From Xanthomonas hortorum (GTDB lineage: Bacteria > Pseudomonadota > Gammaproteobacteria > Xanthomonadales > Xanthomonadaceae): a DNA stretch of 64,000 nucleotides. The position numbers were made by a program, and so were the translations under genes. The DNA is taken from assembly GCF_002940005.1 (NCBI RefSeq), contig NZ_MDEF01000007.1. One strand, written 5' to 3'. This document shows, piece after piece, positions 43,561 to 52,351 of the stretch. The first letter of the stretch is position 1. Each line of letters begins with the position of its first letter. Below the pieces are notes generated by a model. The model had not been told where the DNA came from, made no database searches, and worked only from the letters and a program-made list of their open reading frames with translations.

Positions 43561-46500
43561 TCAGCGCGGCGCTGCACCAGGCTTGCTGGGACTGGTAGCT
43601 GGCGCACTTGAAGAACTCGGCTTGCTTGGCGCACGCTCGCGCGCTTCGCGTTCCACCACGTCCACCTGCGGCTCCTTCCACGGGCCGGTGACGTGATAGG
43701 TCTTGGCACCGATCGCGCCCAGCGGCTTGCTCAACACCGCATTGGCGGCCGCGCCCACCGCCGCGCCGACCGGGCCACCGGCCACTGCGCCGACCACGGC
43801 CAGCAGATTGCCGGCCTTGGGATTCACGTCCACGGTCTGGTCGAAGGTCTGCGCACGCAGGTCGGTCAGCCCGCGGATGGCGATGTCGGCGGCCGGGCCT
43901 TCGATGCGGATGGCGTCGGTGCGCGCGAAACCATCGCCGAAGCGCACCTCGCCGGCCAGCTTGTTGAACGCCAGCCCCTTGGAGAAGAAGTCGCGGAAGT
44001 CGAACATCAGCCGGCGCGGCAACTGCGCCACGCTGAGCAGGCCGAGCACGCGGCCGGCGCCGGGATCCACTTCCAGCAACTGGCCGTTGCGTACGTCGAT
44101 CTTGAGATCGCCCTCCAGCGAACCGAGCGCAAAGCCGGTCGGCGAGCCCTGCCAGCCGGCGTTGAGTTCCAGCTGGCCTTCGCCGCCGCGCAGCTGGCCG
44201 CCCAGGGTGAGGTTTTGCAGCAGATTGCCGAGATTGCGGCTGTCCACGCGCGCCGATAGCCGGGTGCTGGCGGATTCGCCCTTGCCGCGCCAGGCGCCGG
44301 TCAGACCGATGCTCTGGTCGTTGGAGCGCAGTTGCAGCTGATCCACCTGCATGCCGTCGCTGAGCCGGCTGCTGCGCAGGATGGCCGCGCCCAGGGTCAT
44401 CTTGCCAACCTGCAAGTCATCGATATCCAGCGACAACGGCGGAATCGACACCGGGTCGAACTCGGCCACCGCGCGGCGCGCCGGCTCGGGCAGGGCGCCG
44501 GCCAGCGGGTCGCCCGGCTCGGGCGCGGCCGGTTCGGCAGCCGCCACCACCGGCTGCCAGTGCACGGTGCGCAGCTTGCCCTGCACGGCGGCGCCGTCGG
44601 CATTGGGCACCGTGAGCTGGCCGGCCAGGGACGGGCCGTCCAGCGTCACCGCCACCGCGTCACGGGTAGGACGCAGCCGCAGCCGGGTCTGCGGGAACAC
44701 GCCGCCGATCATCAATAGCCTGTCTGCCTGCACGTCCACCTGCTGCAGCGGCACCGTGCTTTTTTTGGTCTCCGGCTCGCTGCTGCCGCGGGCCAGGCTG
44801 ATCCAGTCGATCGCATCCAGCGAGGCGGTGCGGCCGGTGACGATCAACCCGTTGGCCGGTGGGCGCTCGCTGACCGTGTCGGTGCCCATCACCACGCGCA
44901 CGCCAGTCTGGTTGCCCTGGCTGCTGGCCTTGAGCGCCACCAGCTTGCCGAACGCTACATCGATATCGCCATCGCCGACCGGCAAGGCCACCTTGACCTG
45001 GGTGTCCAACGGCTGGGTGGCCGCCTTGTCCAGCGGCGCGGGCAGATCCAGCGTGGTGCCGACCAGGTCCGAGCGCAGGCTCAACATCGCCTTCGCATCG
45101 GTCTGGCCCGGCGGCGGCAGCGGCACATCCACGCCCACCTGCCAGGGCGCGCTGCCGTGCACGTACGGGCGCAGCCATTCCATCTGCGGCGCGCGGTCGA
45201 ACAACTCTTTGGCATCCAGCGTGGCGGCAAAGCGCGCTTCGAACGCCTGCTTCGGGTCCTGCACGAAGCCGCCGGCACGCAAGGACAACTCGCCGCTGCG
45301 GCCCTGGTGCTGCACGCTCAACTGCTCGGCGGCAAAGCCGGTGTCGCGGTAGTCGGCCTGGCCGCTGACCTGGTCAAAGGCCAGATTCCAGCGCGCATCG
45401 GCCAGCTTGGCACCCTGCAGCGCGACCGTGCCCTGCAGATGCCCGCCCACACCCTTGCTGCGTAACGGGCGCAGCAGATCGAACGTCACCGTTGCCGGGC
45501 CGGACACCGTGAGGTTGCGCAAAGTGTCGCCATAGCGGCGCTCCAACGGACTTTTGCGCATCATCCCCAATAGCTGCGCAGCGTCGGCCTGGGTGGAAGC
45601 GCGCACGTAGAGTTCGGAGGTGGCGAAATTGGGAATGCCGGCCTCAAGCCGGGTGATCGGCGCACCGGCCAGCTCGCCACTTCCCTGCAGGGAGAAGCCG
45701 TTGCCGAGGAAGCTCAGATCGGCCTGCACCTGCTCCATCGCCGGCCATTCGGGATTGAAGGGGATCACGCCGTCGCGAATATGGCCGAACGCTTCGAAGC
45801 GCCCGTCGTTGCCTTCGAACGGCCAGTCGTCCAGATCGCCGCTGACCAGGCCGGTGCCGCCGGTGATCACGCCGCCGGCCACCGCCTTGTCCAGCCAGTC
45901 GATGGCGGGCTTGCTCATCTTCGAGCGGATCCAGAATTTGCGCGCCACCGGTAAGGCGACATCGTCCAGTTGCGTGGCCAGCTGGATGCGCGGGCGGCTG
46001 CCATCGTTCTGGAACCACAGCCCGCCGCGCACATTGGCGCCGTAGTCCTTGGCCTGCACCCGCAAGGCCGGCGTGGCGACCTGCCAGCCGGCGCCGTCGC
46101 GCCAGCCGACGAGCTTGCCGGCCAGCTGGATCTCGTGCACCACCCCGAAGCCGGTCGGCCAGTCGAAACGCACCGTGGCATCGGACGCGGGATCCAGCTC
46201 GACCGCCTGCGCATCGCCGTCAATATGGCCGCGCAAACCGCTGATGCCTGGCGCGTTGCCCACCGGTAGAAACGCCAATTCGTCGATCTGGCCCTGCGCG
46301 CGCAGGGCACCGCCCTGCTCGCCTGCAACCTGCAGGTCGGCCACGCGCAGCTGCGGTTTGGACAAACTCAACCAGCGCCGCAACGTGGGCGACAGGTGGT
46401 CGCTCAATGCCGCCGCTGCGATCAGGCCGGAGACATCCACATGTTTGCCGACCACCGCGTAACGGCGCCCTCCAGCGATGCTCAGCCCATCCAACTGCTG

Positions 46501-47457
46501 CAATTTGGCCGCCTGGCCCAGCCGCAGCAGCGGCGCATCCACCCGCCAGCCGCCTTCGATGGTCTGCCAGCGCGCGCGTGCCTGCAGCCGCTCCCACACC
46601 AGCGTGCGGCGTGCGGTTTCATCCGGCAACGCGGCACCGGACAAGCGCACCTGTTGAAGATCGGCATCCACGGTGACACCGGTGATGCGGCGCGCACGCA
46701 GTTGTGCCCAGGCCTGCAGCCGTCCGCTGCCGCCCTCCACGCGCATGCCGCCGACGTGCAGCAACGCGGCCCACGCGGCCAGATCTGCGGGGTCGGCTTG
46801 CGCGTAGGCGCTGCCATCGCCGCTGTTGCGATCGAATTCCAGCACGGTGGTCAACGGCGCGCGCTGCACATCGATCCAGGCATGGCTGCCGACTTTCACC
46901 GTCGAACCGCTGACACGCAGACGCAGGTCGATGCGCGGCAATGTGGTGTCCAGGCCGATCGAAGGCGCGGTCACATGCAAACGCGCCTCGGCTACCTGGA
47001 TTTCGCCGAGGCGACGCAAGGCTTCCAAGGGGTCGGCACGCCGCGCGGCCGGCAAGCCCTGCACCGACCACACGCCGTCATCGCTACGCTGCAGCGTCAG
47101 TGCCAGACCACGCAGGCGGACTTCGGTCAGCGAATGGCCGGGCAACAGGCCGGCGTACATCGCCAGCAGGATCTCGGCCTGGCCCACGCGCACTTCGCCA
47201 TGCGGGCCGATCCGCAACCCATCCAGCCGCAACAGCGGACCGCGCCGGGTCCATTCGGTCTGCAGGCGATCGAACGCGATCGGCTGGCCGGCGCGCTCGC
47301 TCAGCCATGCGGCGATCTGCCGCGGCCGCTGCTCGGCCAACGGCAACGCCTGGCTGGCTGCACCCACCAGCAATGCGATCGCCACCAGCACGAGTGCGGT
47401 GGCGGTGATCGCATAGCGGCGAAACAGACGCAGACGGCGGCGCAGCGGGGTGGGCAT
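43561..47457 (-). CDS. yhdP: YhdP-family AsmA-like envelope protein
   Basis: 1298 residues, the expected size for YhdP. A single N-terminal membrane helix (about 14-35, ITATALVLVAIALLVGAASQAL) is followed by a very long beta-rich periplasmic region with DUF3971 features (PLAEQRPRQIAAWLSERAGQPIAFDRLQTEWTRRGPLLRLDGLRIG) and an AsmA-like C-terminal end (RLMFDFRDFFSKGLAFNKLAGEVRFGDGFARTDAIRIEGPAADIAIRG). YhdP, TamB and YdbH form bridges that carry phospholipids to the outer membrane. The gene follows rng and maf in the same direction, a conserved order. A GAP/Ser/Pro-rich tail ends the protein. Confidence 0.93.
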   Translation of the reverse strand: MPTPLRRRLRLFRRYAITATALVLVAIALLVGAASQALPLAEQRPRQIAAWLSERAGQPIAFDRLQTEWTRRGPLLRLDGLRIGPHGEVRVGQAEILLAMYAGLLPGHSLTEVRLRGLALTLQRSDDGVWSVQGLPAARRADPLEALRRLGEIQVAEARLHVTAPSIGLDTTLPRIDLRLRVSGSTVKVGSHAWIDVQRAPLTTVLEFDRNSGDGSAYAQADPADLAAWAALLHVGGMRVEGGSGRLQAWAQLRARRITGVTVDADLQQVRLSGAALPDETARRTLVWERLQARARWQTIEGGWRVDAPLLRLGQAAKLQQLDGLSIAGGRRYAVVGKHVDVSGLIAAAALSDHLSPTLRRWLSLSKPQLRVADLQVAGEQGGALRAQGQIDELAFLPVGNAPGISGLRGHIDGDAQAVELDPASDATVRFDWPTGFGVVHEIQLAGKLVGWRDGAGWQVATPALRVQAKDYGANVRGGLWFQNDGSRPRIQLATQLDDVALPVARKFWIRSKMSKPAIDWLDKAVAGGVITGGTGLVSGDLDDWPFEGNDGRFEAFGHIRDGVIPFNPEWPAMEQVQADLSFLGNGFSLQGSGELAGAPITRLEAGIPNFATSELYVRASTQADAAQLLGMMRKSPLERRYGDTLRNLTVSGPATVTFDLLRPLRSKGVGGHLQGTVALQGAKLADARWNLAFDQVSGQADYRDTGFAAEQLSVQHQGRSGELSLRAGGFVQDPKQAFEARFAATLDAKELFDRAPQMEWLRPYVHGSAPWQVGVDVPLPPPGQTDAKAMLSLRSDLVGTTLDLPAPLDKAATQPLDTQVKVALPVGDGDIDVAFGKLVALKASSQGNQTGVRVVMGTDTVSERPPANGLIVTGRTASLDAIDWISLARGSSEPETKKSTVPLQQVDVQADRLLMIGGVFPQTRLRLRPTRDAVAVTLDGPSLAGQLTVPNADGAAVQGKLRTVHWQPVVAAAEPAAPEPGDPLAGALPEPARRAVAEFDPVSIPPLSLDIDDLQVGKMTLGAAILRSSRLSDGMQVDQLQLRSNDQSIGLTGAWRGKGESASTRLSARVDSRNLGNLLQNLTLGGQLRGGEGQLELNAGWQGSPTGFALGSLEGDLKIDVRNGQLLEVDPGAGRVLGLLSVAQLPRRLMFDFRDFFSKGLAFNKLAGEVRFGDGFARTDAIRIEGPAADIAIRGLTDLRAQTFDQTVDVNPKAGNLLAVVGAVAGGPVGAAVGAAANAVLSKPLGAIGAKTYHVTGPWKEPQVDVVEREARERAPSKPSSSSAPATSPSKPGAAPR

Positions 47458-47464
47458 CAGGGGC

Positions 47465-47600
47465 GGGGATTGGGCATTGGAGATTGGGGATTCGTCAAAG
47501 CAAGGCCGCGCACAGTGCCTTCAAGCGCCATTATCGGACCAAGCCACGCTACCAGAGCCGGCTTTGACCAATCCCGAATCCCGACTCCCCAATCCCGAAC
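47465..47600. repeat. Two inverted clusters of heptamer repeat between yhdP and rng
   Basis: GGGGATTGGGCATTGGAGAT plus TGGGGATTC (47465-47493) and its imperfect inverse CCAATCCCGAATCCCGACTC plus CCCAATCCCGAAC (47569-47600) fill both ends of the 143-bp gap, directly abutting the yhdP start and the rng stop. They could form a large stem in the mRNA. Confidence 0.6.
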
Positions 47601-49100
47601 TCACAGCAACACCACATCGAACTGCTCCTGCAGATACTGGTCGTCGGACTGGAAGCGGATGCTCTTGCCGAGGAATTCCTCCAGCTCGGCCACCGCCGCC
47701 GATTCTTCGTCGGTGATGCGGGCCACCACTTTGGACGAGGCAATCACCAGCAGCCGCGCCGCGTCGAACTGGCGCACCGCACGGGTTATCTCGCGAAAGA
47801 TCTCGTAGGTCACCGTCTCGGCGGTCTTGATGGTGCCGCGCCCGCTGCACTGGCCGCAGGTTTCCGACAGCTGCCGCTCCAGGCTTTCGACGGTGCGCTT
47901 GCGGGTCATCTCGACGAGGCCCAGCGGCGAGAATTCGTACACCGTGGTCTTGGCGTGATCGCGCGCCAGCGCCTTTTCCAGCGTGCGCAGCACCTGGCGG
48001 CGATGCTCGGCATCGTCCATGTCGATGAAGTCGATGATGATGATCCCGCCCAGGTTGCGCAGCCGCAGCTGCCGCGCCACCGCTTGCGCGGCCTCCAGGT
48101 TGGTGCGGAACACGGTTTCTTCGAGATTGCGCTGGCCGACGAACGAACCGGTGTTGACGTCGATGGTGGTCATCGCCTCGGTCTGGTCGATCACCAGATA
48201 ACCACCGGACTTGAGCGGCACCTGCTTGTTCAGCGCGCGCCCGATCTCGTCCTCGACCCCGTAGAGGTCGAAGATCGGCCGGTCGCCGGTGTACAGCTCC
48301 AGCCGCTCGGCCAGCACCGGCATGTACTTGGCCACGAACGCCTGCAGCTGCACGAAGGTTTCGTTGGAGTCGACCTTGACCTTCTCCACGTCGCGGCGGA
48401 TCAGATCGCGCACCGCACGCAGCGGCAGACTCAGGTCTTCATAGATGATGCTGCACGGCGGCGCTTCGCGACCGCGCCGCTCCACCACGTTCCAGACCCG
48501 CGACAGATAGGCGATGTCCTCGGCCAGCGCCTCGGCCGGCTGGCCTTCGGCATTGGTGCGGATGATGTAGCCGAAGCCGCCGTGCTGGGCCGAGACCTCG
48601 CTGACGATGGTCTTCAGGCGCAGCCGCTCGGCCTCGTCTTCGATCCGCGCCGACACCCCGACGATCTTGGACTGCGGCAGCAGCACCAGATAGCGCGAGG
48701 GAATGCTGATCTGGGTGGTCAGCCGCGCGCCCTTGGTGCCGATCGGGTCCTTGACCACCTGCACCACGATGTCCTGGCCGTCGCGCAACAGCTCCACGAT
48801 CGGCACCGAGGCCGCCGGCGGCGGCGGAATCGGGGTTTCTTCGGTATCGACAACGCTGGCCGGCGCCGGCGCCGGGCGGATCACGTCGTTGGCGTGCAGG
48901 AACGCGGCGCGCTCCAGGCCCAGTTCCACGAACGCCGCCTGCATGCCGGGCATCACCCGCTGCACCTTGCCCTTGTAGATATTGCCGACCACGCCACGGC
49001 GCCAACCGCGCTCGATATGCAGTTCCTGCAGCATGCCGTTCTCGATCACCGCCACGCGGGTCTCGCGCGGGGTGACGTTGACCAAAATCTCTTCCGACAT
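47601..49100 (-). CDS. rng: Ribonuclease G
   Basis: 499 residues from the ATG at 49100, whose first base is the last base of the maf stop (TGATG), so the two are translationally coupled. The N-terminal S1 domain (RGVVGNIYKGKVQRVMPGMQAAFVELGLERAAFLHANDV) carries an insertion with PAPAPASVVDTEETPIPPPP. The RNase E/G core has catalytic acidic residues in IDVNTGSFVG and GIIIIDFIDM, and the zinc-link-like CGQCSGRG. It processes the 5' end of 16S rRNA and initiates mRNA decay in the cytosol. Confidence 0.95.
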   Translation of the reverse strand: MSEEILVNVTPRETRVAVIENGMLQELHIERGWRRGVVGNIYKGKVQRVMPGMQAAFVELGLERAAFLHANDVIRPAPAPASVVDTEETPIPPPPAASVPIVELLRDGQDIVVQVVKDPIGTKGARLTTQISIPSRYLVLLPQSKIVGVSARIEDEAERLRLKTIVSEVSAQHGGFGYIIRTNAEGQPAEALAEDIAYLSRVWNVVERRGREAPPCSIIYEDLSLPLRAVRDLIRRDVEKVKVDSNETFVQLQAFVAKYMPVLAERLELYTGDRPIFDLYGVEDEIGRALNKQVPLKSGGYLVIDQTEAMTTIDVNTGSFVGQRNLEETVFRTNLEAAQAVARQLRLRNLGGIIIIDFIDMDDAEHRRQVLRTLEKALARDHAKTTVYEFSPLGLVEMTRKRTVESLERQLSETCGQCSGRGTIKTAETVTYEIFREITRAVRQFDAARLLVIASSKVVARITDEESAAVAELEEFLGKSIRFQSDDQYLQEQFDVVLL

Positions 49101-49672
49101 CAATGCGCTCCGAAGGCTGTGAGCAACTGCGAGGTGTGAAATAAGGGCAATCCCATCACGCCGGAATAGCTACCGGACAGATGGCTGATAAAACGTTCGG
49201 CGCGTCCCTGGATCGCGTACGCACCGGCCTTGCCCATCGGCTCGCCGCAGGCCGCATAGGCAGCGATCTGCGCAGCATCGAGCGTGTCGAACGTGACCTC
49301 CGATACCACCAACGCCTGTGCCGGGGCGCGTTGTGCGCAGACTAGAACCACCGCCGTGAGCACCTGGTGGGTGCGCCCTGACAGCAAGCTCAACATCGCG
49401 ATCGCATCGGCCACATCGACCGGCTTGCCGAACACCCGCTCGCCCAACACCACCTCGGTATCGGAGCCCAGCACGATCGCATCGGGGTCGCTGGCCTGCA
49501 CCTGCGCCAGCCCGGCGCGCGCCTTGTCCAGCGCAACGCGTTGCACGTAGTGCGCGGGCGATTCGTCGGGCGCGCGCAGCTCGGGCACGTCCAGTTGCAA
49601 GGTCTGGAACGGCACATCCAGGCGTTGCAGGAGTTCTTGTCGGCGCGGTGACCGGGAGGCGAGATAAAGCAT
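49100..49672 (-). CDS. maf: Maf-type nucleotide pyrophosphatase
   Basis: 190 residues from the ATG at 49672. Family hallmarks: LYLASRSPRRQELLQRL, IVLGSDTEVVLGERVFGKPVD, LSGRTHQVLTAVVLV and GKAGAYAIQGRAERFISHLSGSYSGVMGLPL. This is the YhdE subtype, which hydrolyses dTTP/UTP and modified nucleotides to monophosphates in the cytosol. It overlaps rng by one base. Gene order maf-rng-yhdP is conserved with E. coli. Confidence 0.94.
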   Translation of the reverse strand: MLYLASRSPRRQELLQRLDVPFQTLQLDVPELRAPDESPAHYVQRVALDKARAGLAQVQASDPDAIVLGSDTEVVLGERVFGKPVDVADAIAMLSLLSGRTHQVLTAVVLVCAQRAPAQALVVSEVTFDTLDAAQIAAYAACGEPMGKAGAYAIQGRAERFISHLSGSYSGVMGLPLFHTSQLLTAFGAH

Positions 49673-49794
49673 CCTTCCAGCATACCTGTTGCCCATGCTC
49701 GCCCGCTTGCTTGCATGGGACACAGTGGTCGCGTTCGACTCACAACATGTTCATCGAACTCACAACACGCTCTGCAGACAGACAAGGAGATCTC

Positions 49795-50529
49795 ATGCGT
49801 ACCACCTTCAAGCCGTTGTTGCTGGCCCTCTCGATCGCTGCCGGAACCGCCATGACCGCCCATGCTCAACCTGCGCCGAGCTACACCATTCCCAACGACG
49901 GCACCTTGCTCAACGTGTCGGCCGAAGCGGAAGCCAAGCGCGTGCCGGACATCGCCACGCTGTCTGCCGGCGTGGTCACCCAGGCTGCCGACGGCAACGC
50001 CGCCATGCGCCAGAACGCCGAGCAGATGAACAAGGTGCTGGCCGCCGTCAAGGCCGCCGGCATCGCCGACAAGGATGTGCAGACCAGCGGCATCAATCTC
50101 AGCCCGCAGTACACCTACAAAGAAAACGAAGCGCCCAAGATCAACGGCTACCAGGCCAGCAACACGGTCAACCTCAAGGTCCGCGACATCACCCGCCTGG
50201 GCAAGGTGCTCGACGCCCTGGTCGCCCAGGGCGCCAACGACATCAACGGCCCCAGCTTCTCGATCGACCAGCCCGAGCCGGTCTACGACGAAGCACGCGT
50301 GGCCGCACTGAAGAAGGCCCAGGCCCGCGCCGACACCTACGCCAAGTCGCTCGGCCTGAAGGTGCGCCGCATCGTCAGCATCTCCGAAGGCCGCAGCGGT
50401 GGCGGCGTGCGCCCGATGATGATGGCCGCCTCGATGCGCTCGGCCAAGGTCGAGATGGACACCCCGGTCGCACCGGGCGAAAGCACGCTGTCGATCAACC
50501 TGGATGTGACGTTCGAATTGGGGCGTTGA
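49795..50529 (+). CDS. SIMPL (DUF541) domain periplasmic protein
   Basis: 244 residues from the ATG at 49795, preceded by AAGGAG. The signal peptide is LLLALSIAAGTAMTAHA. The mature protein is one SIMPL domain: LLNVSAEAEAKRVPDIATLSAGVVTQAADGNAAM, DKDVQTSGINLSPQYTY, YQASNTVNLKVRDITRLGKVLDALVAQGANDINGPSFSID and a C-terminal SINLDVTFELGR. Similar proteins form large periplasmic assemblies and are linked to oxidative-stress tolerance (E. coli YggE). Transcribed alone, ending at a good terminator. Confidence 0.92.
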   Translation: MRTTFKPLLLALSIAAGTAMTAHAQPAPSYTIPNDGTLLNVSAEAEAKRVPDIATLSAGVVTQAADGNAAMRQNAEQMNKVLAAVKAAGIADKDVQTSGINLSPQYTYKENEAPKINGYQASNTVNLKVRDITRLGKVLDALVAQGANDINGPSFSIDQPEPVYDEARVAALKKAQARADTYAKSLGLKVRRIVSISEGRSGGGVRPMMMAASMRSAKVEMDTPVAPGESTLSINLDVTFELGR

Positions 50530-50564
50530 CCGGATCGAAACCGAGCGTGATCTGATTTTTCTGA

Positions 50565-50590
50565 CTGCCCTCTCCTGAGGGCAGTTTTTT
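50565..50590 (+). terminator. Rho-independent terminator after the SIMPL gene
   Basis: CTGCCCT / AGGGCAG with a 6-base loop followed by six T. Confidence 0.88.
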
Positions 50591-50836
50591 ATTGGGAAAG
50601 CCGAAAATTCTGCTGCCTCGCCTTGGCGTGTCACCTGCAACGGCCTGTCGTCGTACGCGAGTCTGCCGCACCAGCCAAGCAGCCCGAATCGATACGCCCG
50701 GAGTCAATCGGCGAGCCATCGCCGGCGCTGCGAAATCACTTGTGTCCACACAAAGGTCGCGGTAAACCTACGTCACCGGATGGTGGTGTGCGTCCGGGTC
50801 GCGCTGGTCCGTTCCGCAGTTCCGTTGAGGAGGTGG

Positions 50837-51508
50837 ATGATGGTTCTCACGCAATCGCAGGTTTCTTCCCGATCCACAGGCATCGACACCTCGCGCGTTC
50901 TGGCGATGAGTACGGCCGTGGCGTTGCATTTGCTGGCCGGTGGGTTGTTGTTGATTCCGCTCTCTTACCGGGCGATTCCGCAGCAGTCCACGCCGAAAGA
51001 ACGTTGGGTCATGCCGATCACCATTGCGACGCCGCCGCCACCGGTGTTCCCGATCGTGGTGAAGTTCAAGCCGCCGACTACGCATACACCGCCTGCCGTG
51101 GTGCCGGTGCAGGTGCAAACCCCGATGGTCAACCAGACCGCCGTGGTCGACAGCACACCGGTCGCCTTGCCCGCTGTCTCCGATGCCGTGTCTGACAGCG
51201 CTCCGGCCATTGCCGCACCCAGCGGCCCGGTCGAGGCAGGCCAACTGCAGTATCTGAGCTCACCGGCGCCGGGTTACCCGGTGGCCGCATTGCGTGCCGG
51301 GCAGCAAGGCACGGTGCTGCTACGCGTGTTGGTCGGTACCGATGGGCGCCCGACCGAAGTGAGCGTGCAGACTAGCAGCGGTCATCGCGCACTCGATCTG
51401 GCGGCGCGTAGCCAGGTGCTGCGCAGCTGGCGTTTCCAGCCGGCGATGCAGAACGGTCAAGCCGTGCAGGCGTATGGCTTGGTACCGGTGAGTTTTTCGT
51501 TGAATTGA
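50837..51508 (+). CDS. tonB: Energy transducer TonB
   Basis: 223 residues from the ATG at 50837, just after GAGGAGGTGG; a second ATG follows directly. A single membrane anchor (VLAMSTAVALHLLAGGLLLIPL, about 22-43) leads into a proline-rich spacer (TPPPPVFPIVVKFKPPTTHTPPAVVP) and a C-terminal TonB domain (SSPAPGYPVAALRAGQQGTVLLRVLVGTDGRPTEVSVQTSSG then SWRFQPAMQNGQAV). It couples inner-membrane proton-motive force to TonB-dependent receptors. No exbB or exbD genes are adjacent, so it is a stand-alone TonB paralogue, fitting a genome with many receptors. Confidence 0.93.
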   Translation: MMVLTQSQVSSRSTGIDTSRVLAMSTAVALHLLAGGLLLIPLSYRAIPQQSTPKERWVMPITIATPPPPVFPIVVKFKPPTTHTPPAVVPVQVQTPMVNQTAVVDSTPVALPAVSDAVSDSAPAIAAPSGPVEAGQLQYLSSPAPGYPVAALRAGQQGTVLLRVLVGTDGRPTEVSVQTSSGHRALDLAARSQVLRSWRFQPAMQNGQAVQAYGLVPVSFSLN

Positions 51509-51519
51509 GTGAGTCTGGA

Positions 51520-51550
51520 ATGCGGCGACTCGGCCTTCGAGTCGCCGCAT
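51520..51550 (+). terminator. Strong hairpin after tonB
   Basis: ATGCGGCGACTCG / CGAGTCGCCGCAT, 13 perfect pairs with a GCCTT loop, 11 bp after the tonB stop. No T-run, so termination efficiency is uncertain. Confidence 0.65.
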
Positions 51551-51759
51551 ACAAGCAGTGCGCCACATCAGACCGGCATGGAAGCGCTCTGGGAGCAGGT
51601 GCTCGTGCAATGAATTTCCAATTGTCGGGCACAGCCTCCTGACAAGTGCTCGCGATGCAATGTCAGCAGCACACACGATTCAATGCAGCGGTGACCTGCT
51701 GGTCACCACGACAGGCAACAGCAGCGGCTATTGGCACACCGCAAAACCTTGCTCATCAC

Positions 51760-52230
51760 TCACGCGCGGTGATACGGATGATTGGCCAGCATCGCCGCAG
51801 CGCGATACAGCTGCTCGGCGACGATCAGGCGCACCAGCATGTGCGGCAGGGTCAACGGGCCGATCGACCAGCTTTCGCTGGCGGTTTTCAGCACATCGGC
51901 GGCGTGACCTTCGGGGCCGCCGATCAGAAACGCCAGATCGCGGCCCTGCCCGCGCCAGTGCTCCATGCGTTGGGCGAGCTGTTCTGAACTCAGCGGGCGA
52001 CCCGGGATATCGAGCGCCACCACGTAGGCGTTTTTGGGCAGCGCGGCGAGCACGCGGCGGCCTTCGTCGTCGGTGGCACGTTGCGCGTCGCGGCCCTTGC
52101 CGCGCAGGCCGGGTTCGATCTCGACCAGCTCCAATGGCATCCAGTGCGAAAGACGTTTCTGATATTCGGCAAAGCCCTGCGCCACCCAGGCCGGTGCGCG
52201 CTCGCCGGTAGCGATGAGTCGGCATTTCAT
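51760..52230 (-). CDS. rlmH: 23S rRNA (pseudouridine-1915-N3)-methyltransferase RlmH
   Basis: 156 residues from the ATG at 52230. The SPOUT fold shows in MKCRLIATGERAPAWV, YVVALDIPGRPLSSEQLAQRM, the SAM-binding knot LAFLIGGPEGH and the C-terminal LTLPHMLVRLIVAEQLYRAAAMLANHPYHRA. It methylates pseudouridine 1915 of 23S rRNA in assembled ribosomes. rlmH commonly follows rsfS; here they are separated by phoX and a J-domain gene, suggesting rearrangement. It is divergent from phoX. Confidence 0.95.
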   Translation of the reverse strand: MKCRLIATGERAPAWVAQGFAEYQKRLSHWMPLELVEIEPGLRGKGRDAQRATDDEGRRVLAALPKNAYVVALDIPGRPLSSEQLAQRMEHWRGQGRDLAFLIGGPEGHAADVLKTASESWSIGPLTLPHMLVRLIVAEQLYRAAAMLANHPYHRA

Positions 52231-52274
52231 CACGACATGATATCCGCGTCACAGCCCGGGCATCGGAACCAGGT

Positions 52275-52314
52275 CGATCACAGCGGTGTCATGGTGCGGT
52301 TACAGCGGGCATCT
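52275..52314 (+). promoter_or_regulatory. Tandem 11-bp Pho-box-like repeats upstream of phoX
   Basis: Four units in 11-bp register: CGATCAC-AGCG, GTGTCAT-GGTG, CGGTTAC-AGCG and GGCATCT. The spacing is that of PhoB boxes (7-bp unit plus 4), and GTGTCAT is identical to the unit before the alkaline phosphatase at 32418. The array ends 37 bp before the phoX start. Matches to the consensus CTGTCAT/CTGTCAC are 5-6 of 7. Confidence 0.5.
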
Positions 52315-52351
52315 AGCGTCGGCGCACTACCCAGCCAGCAGGAGTCGTTCG

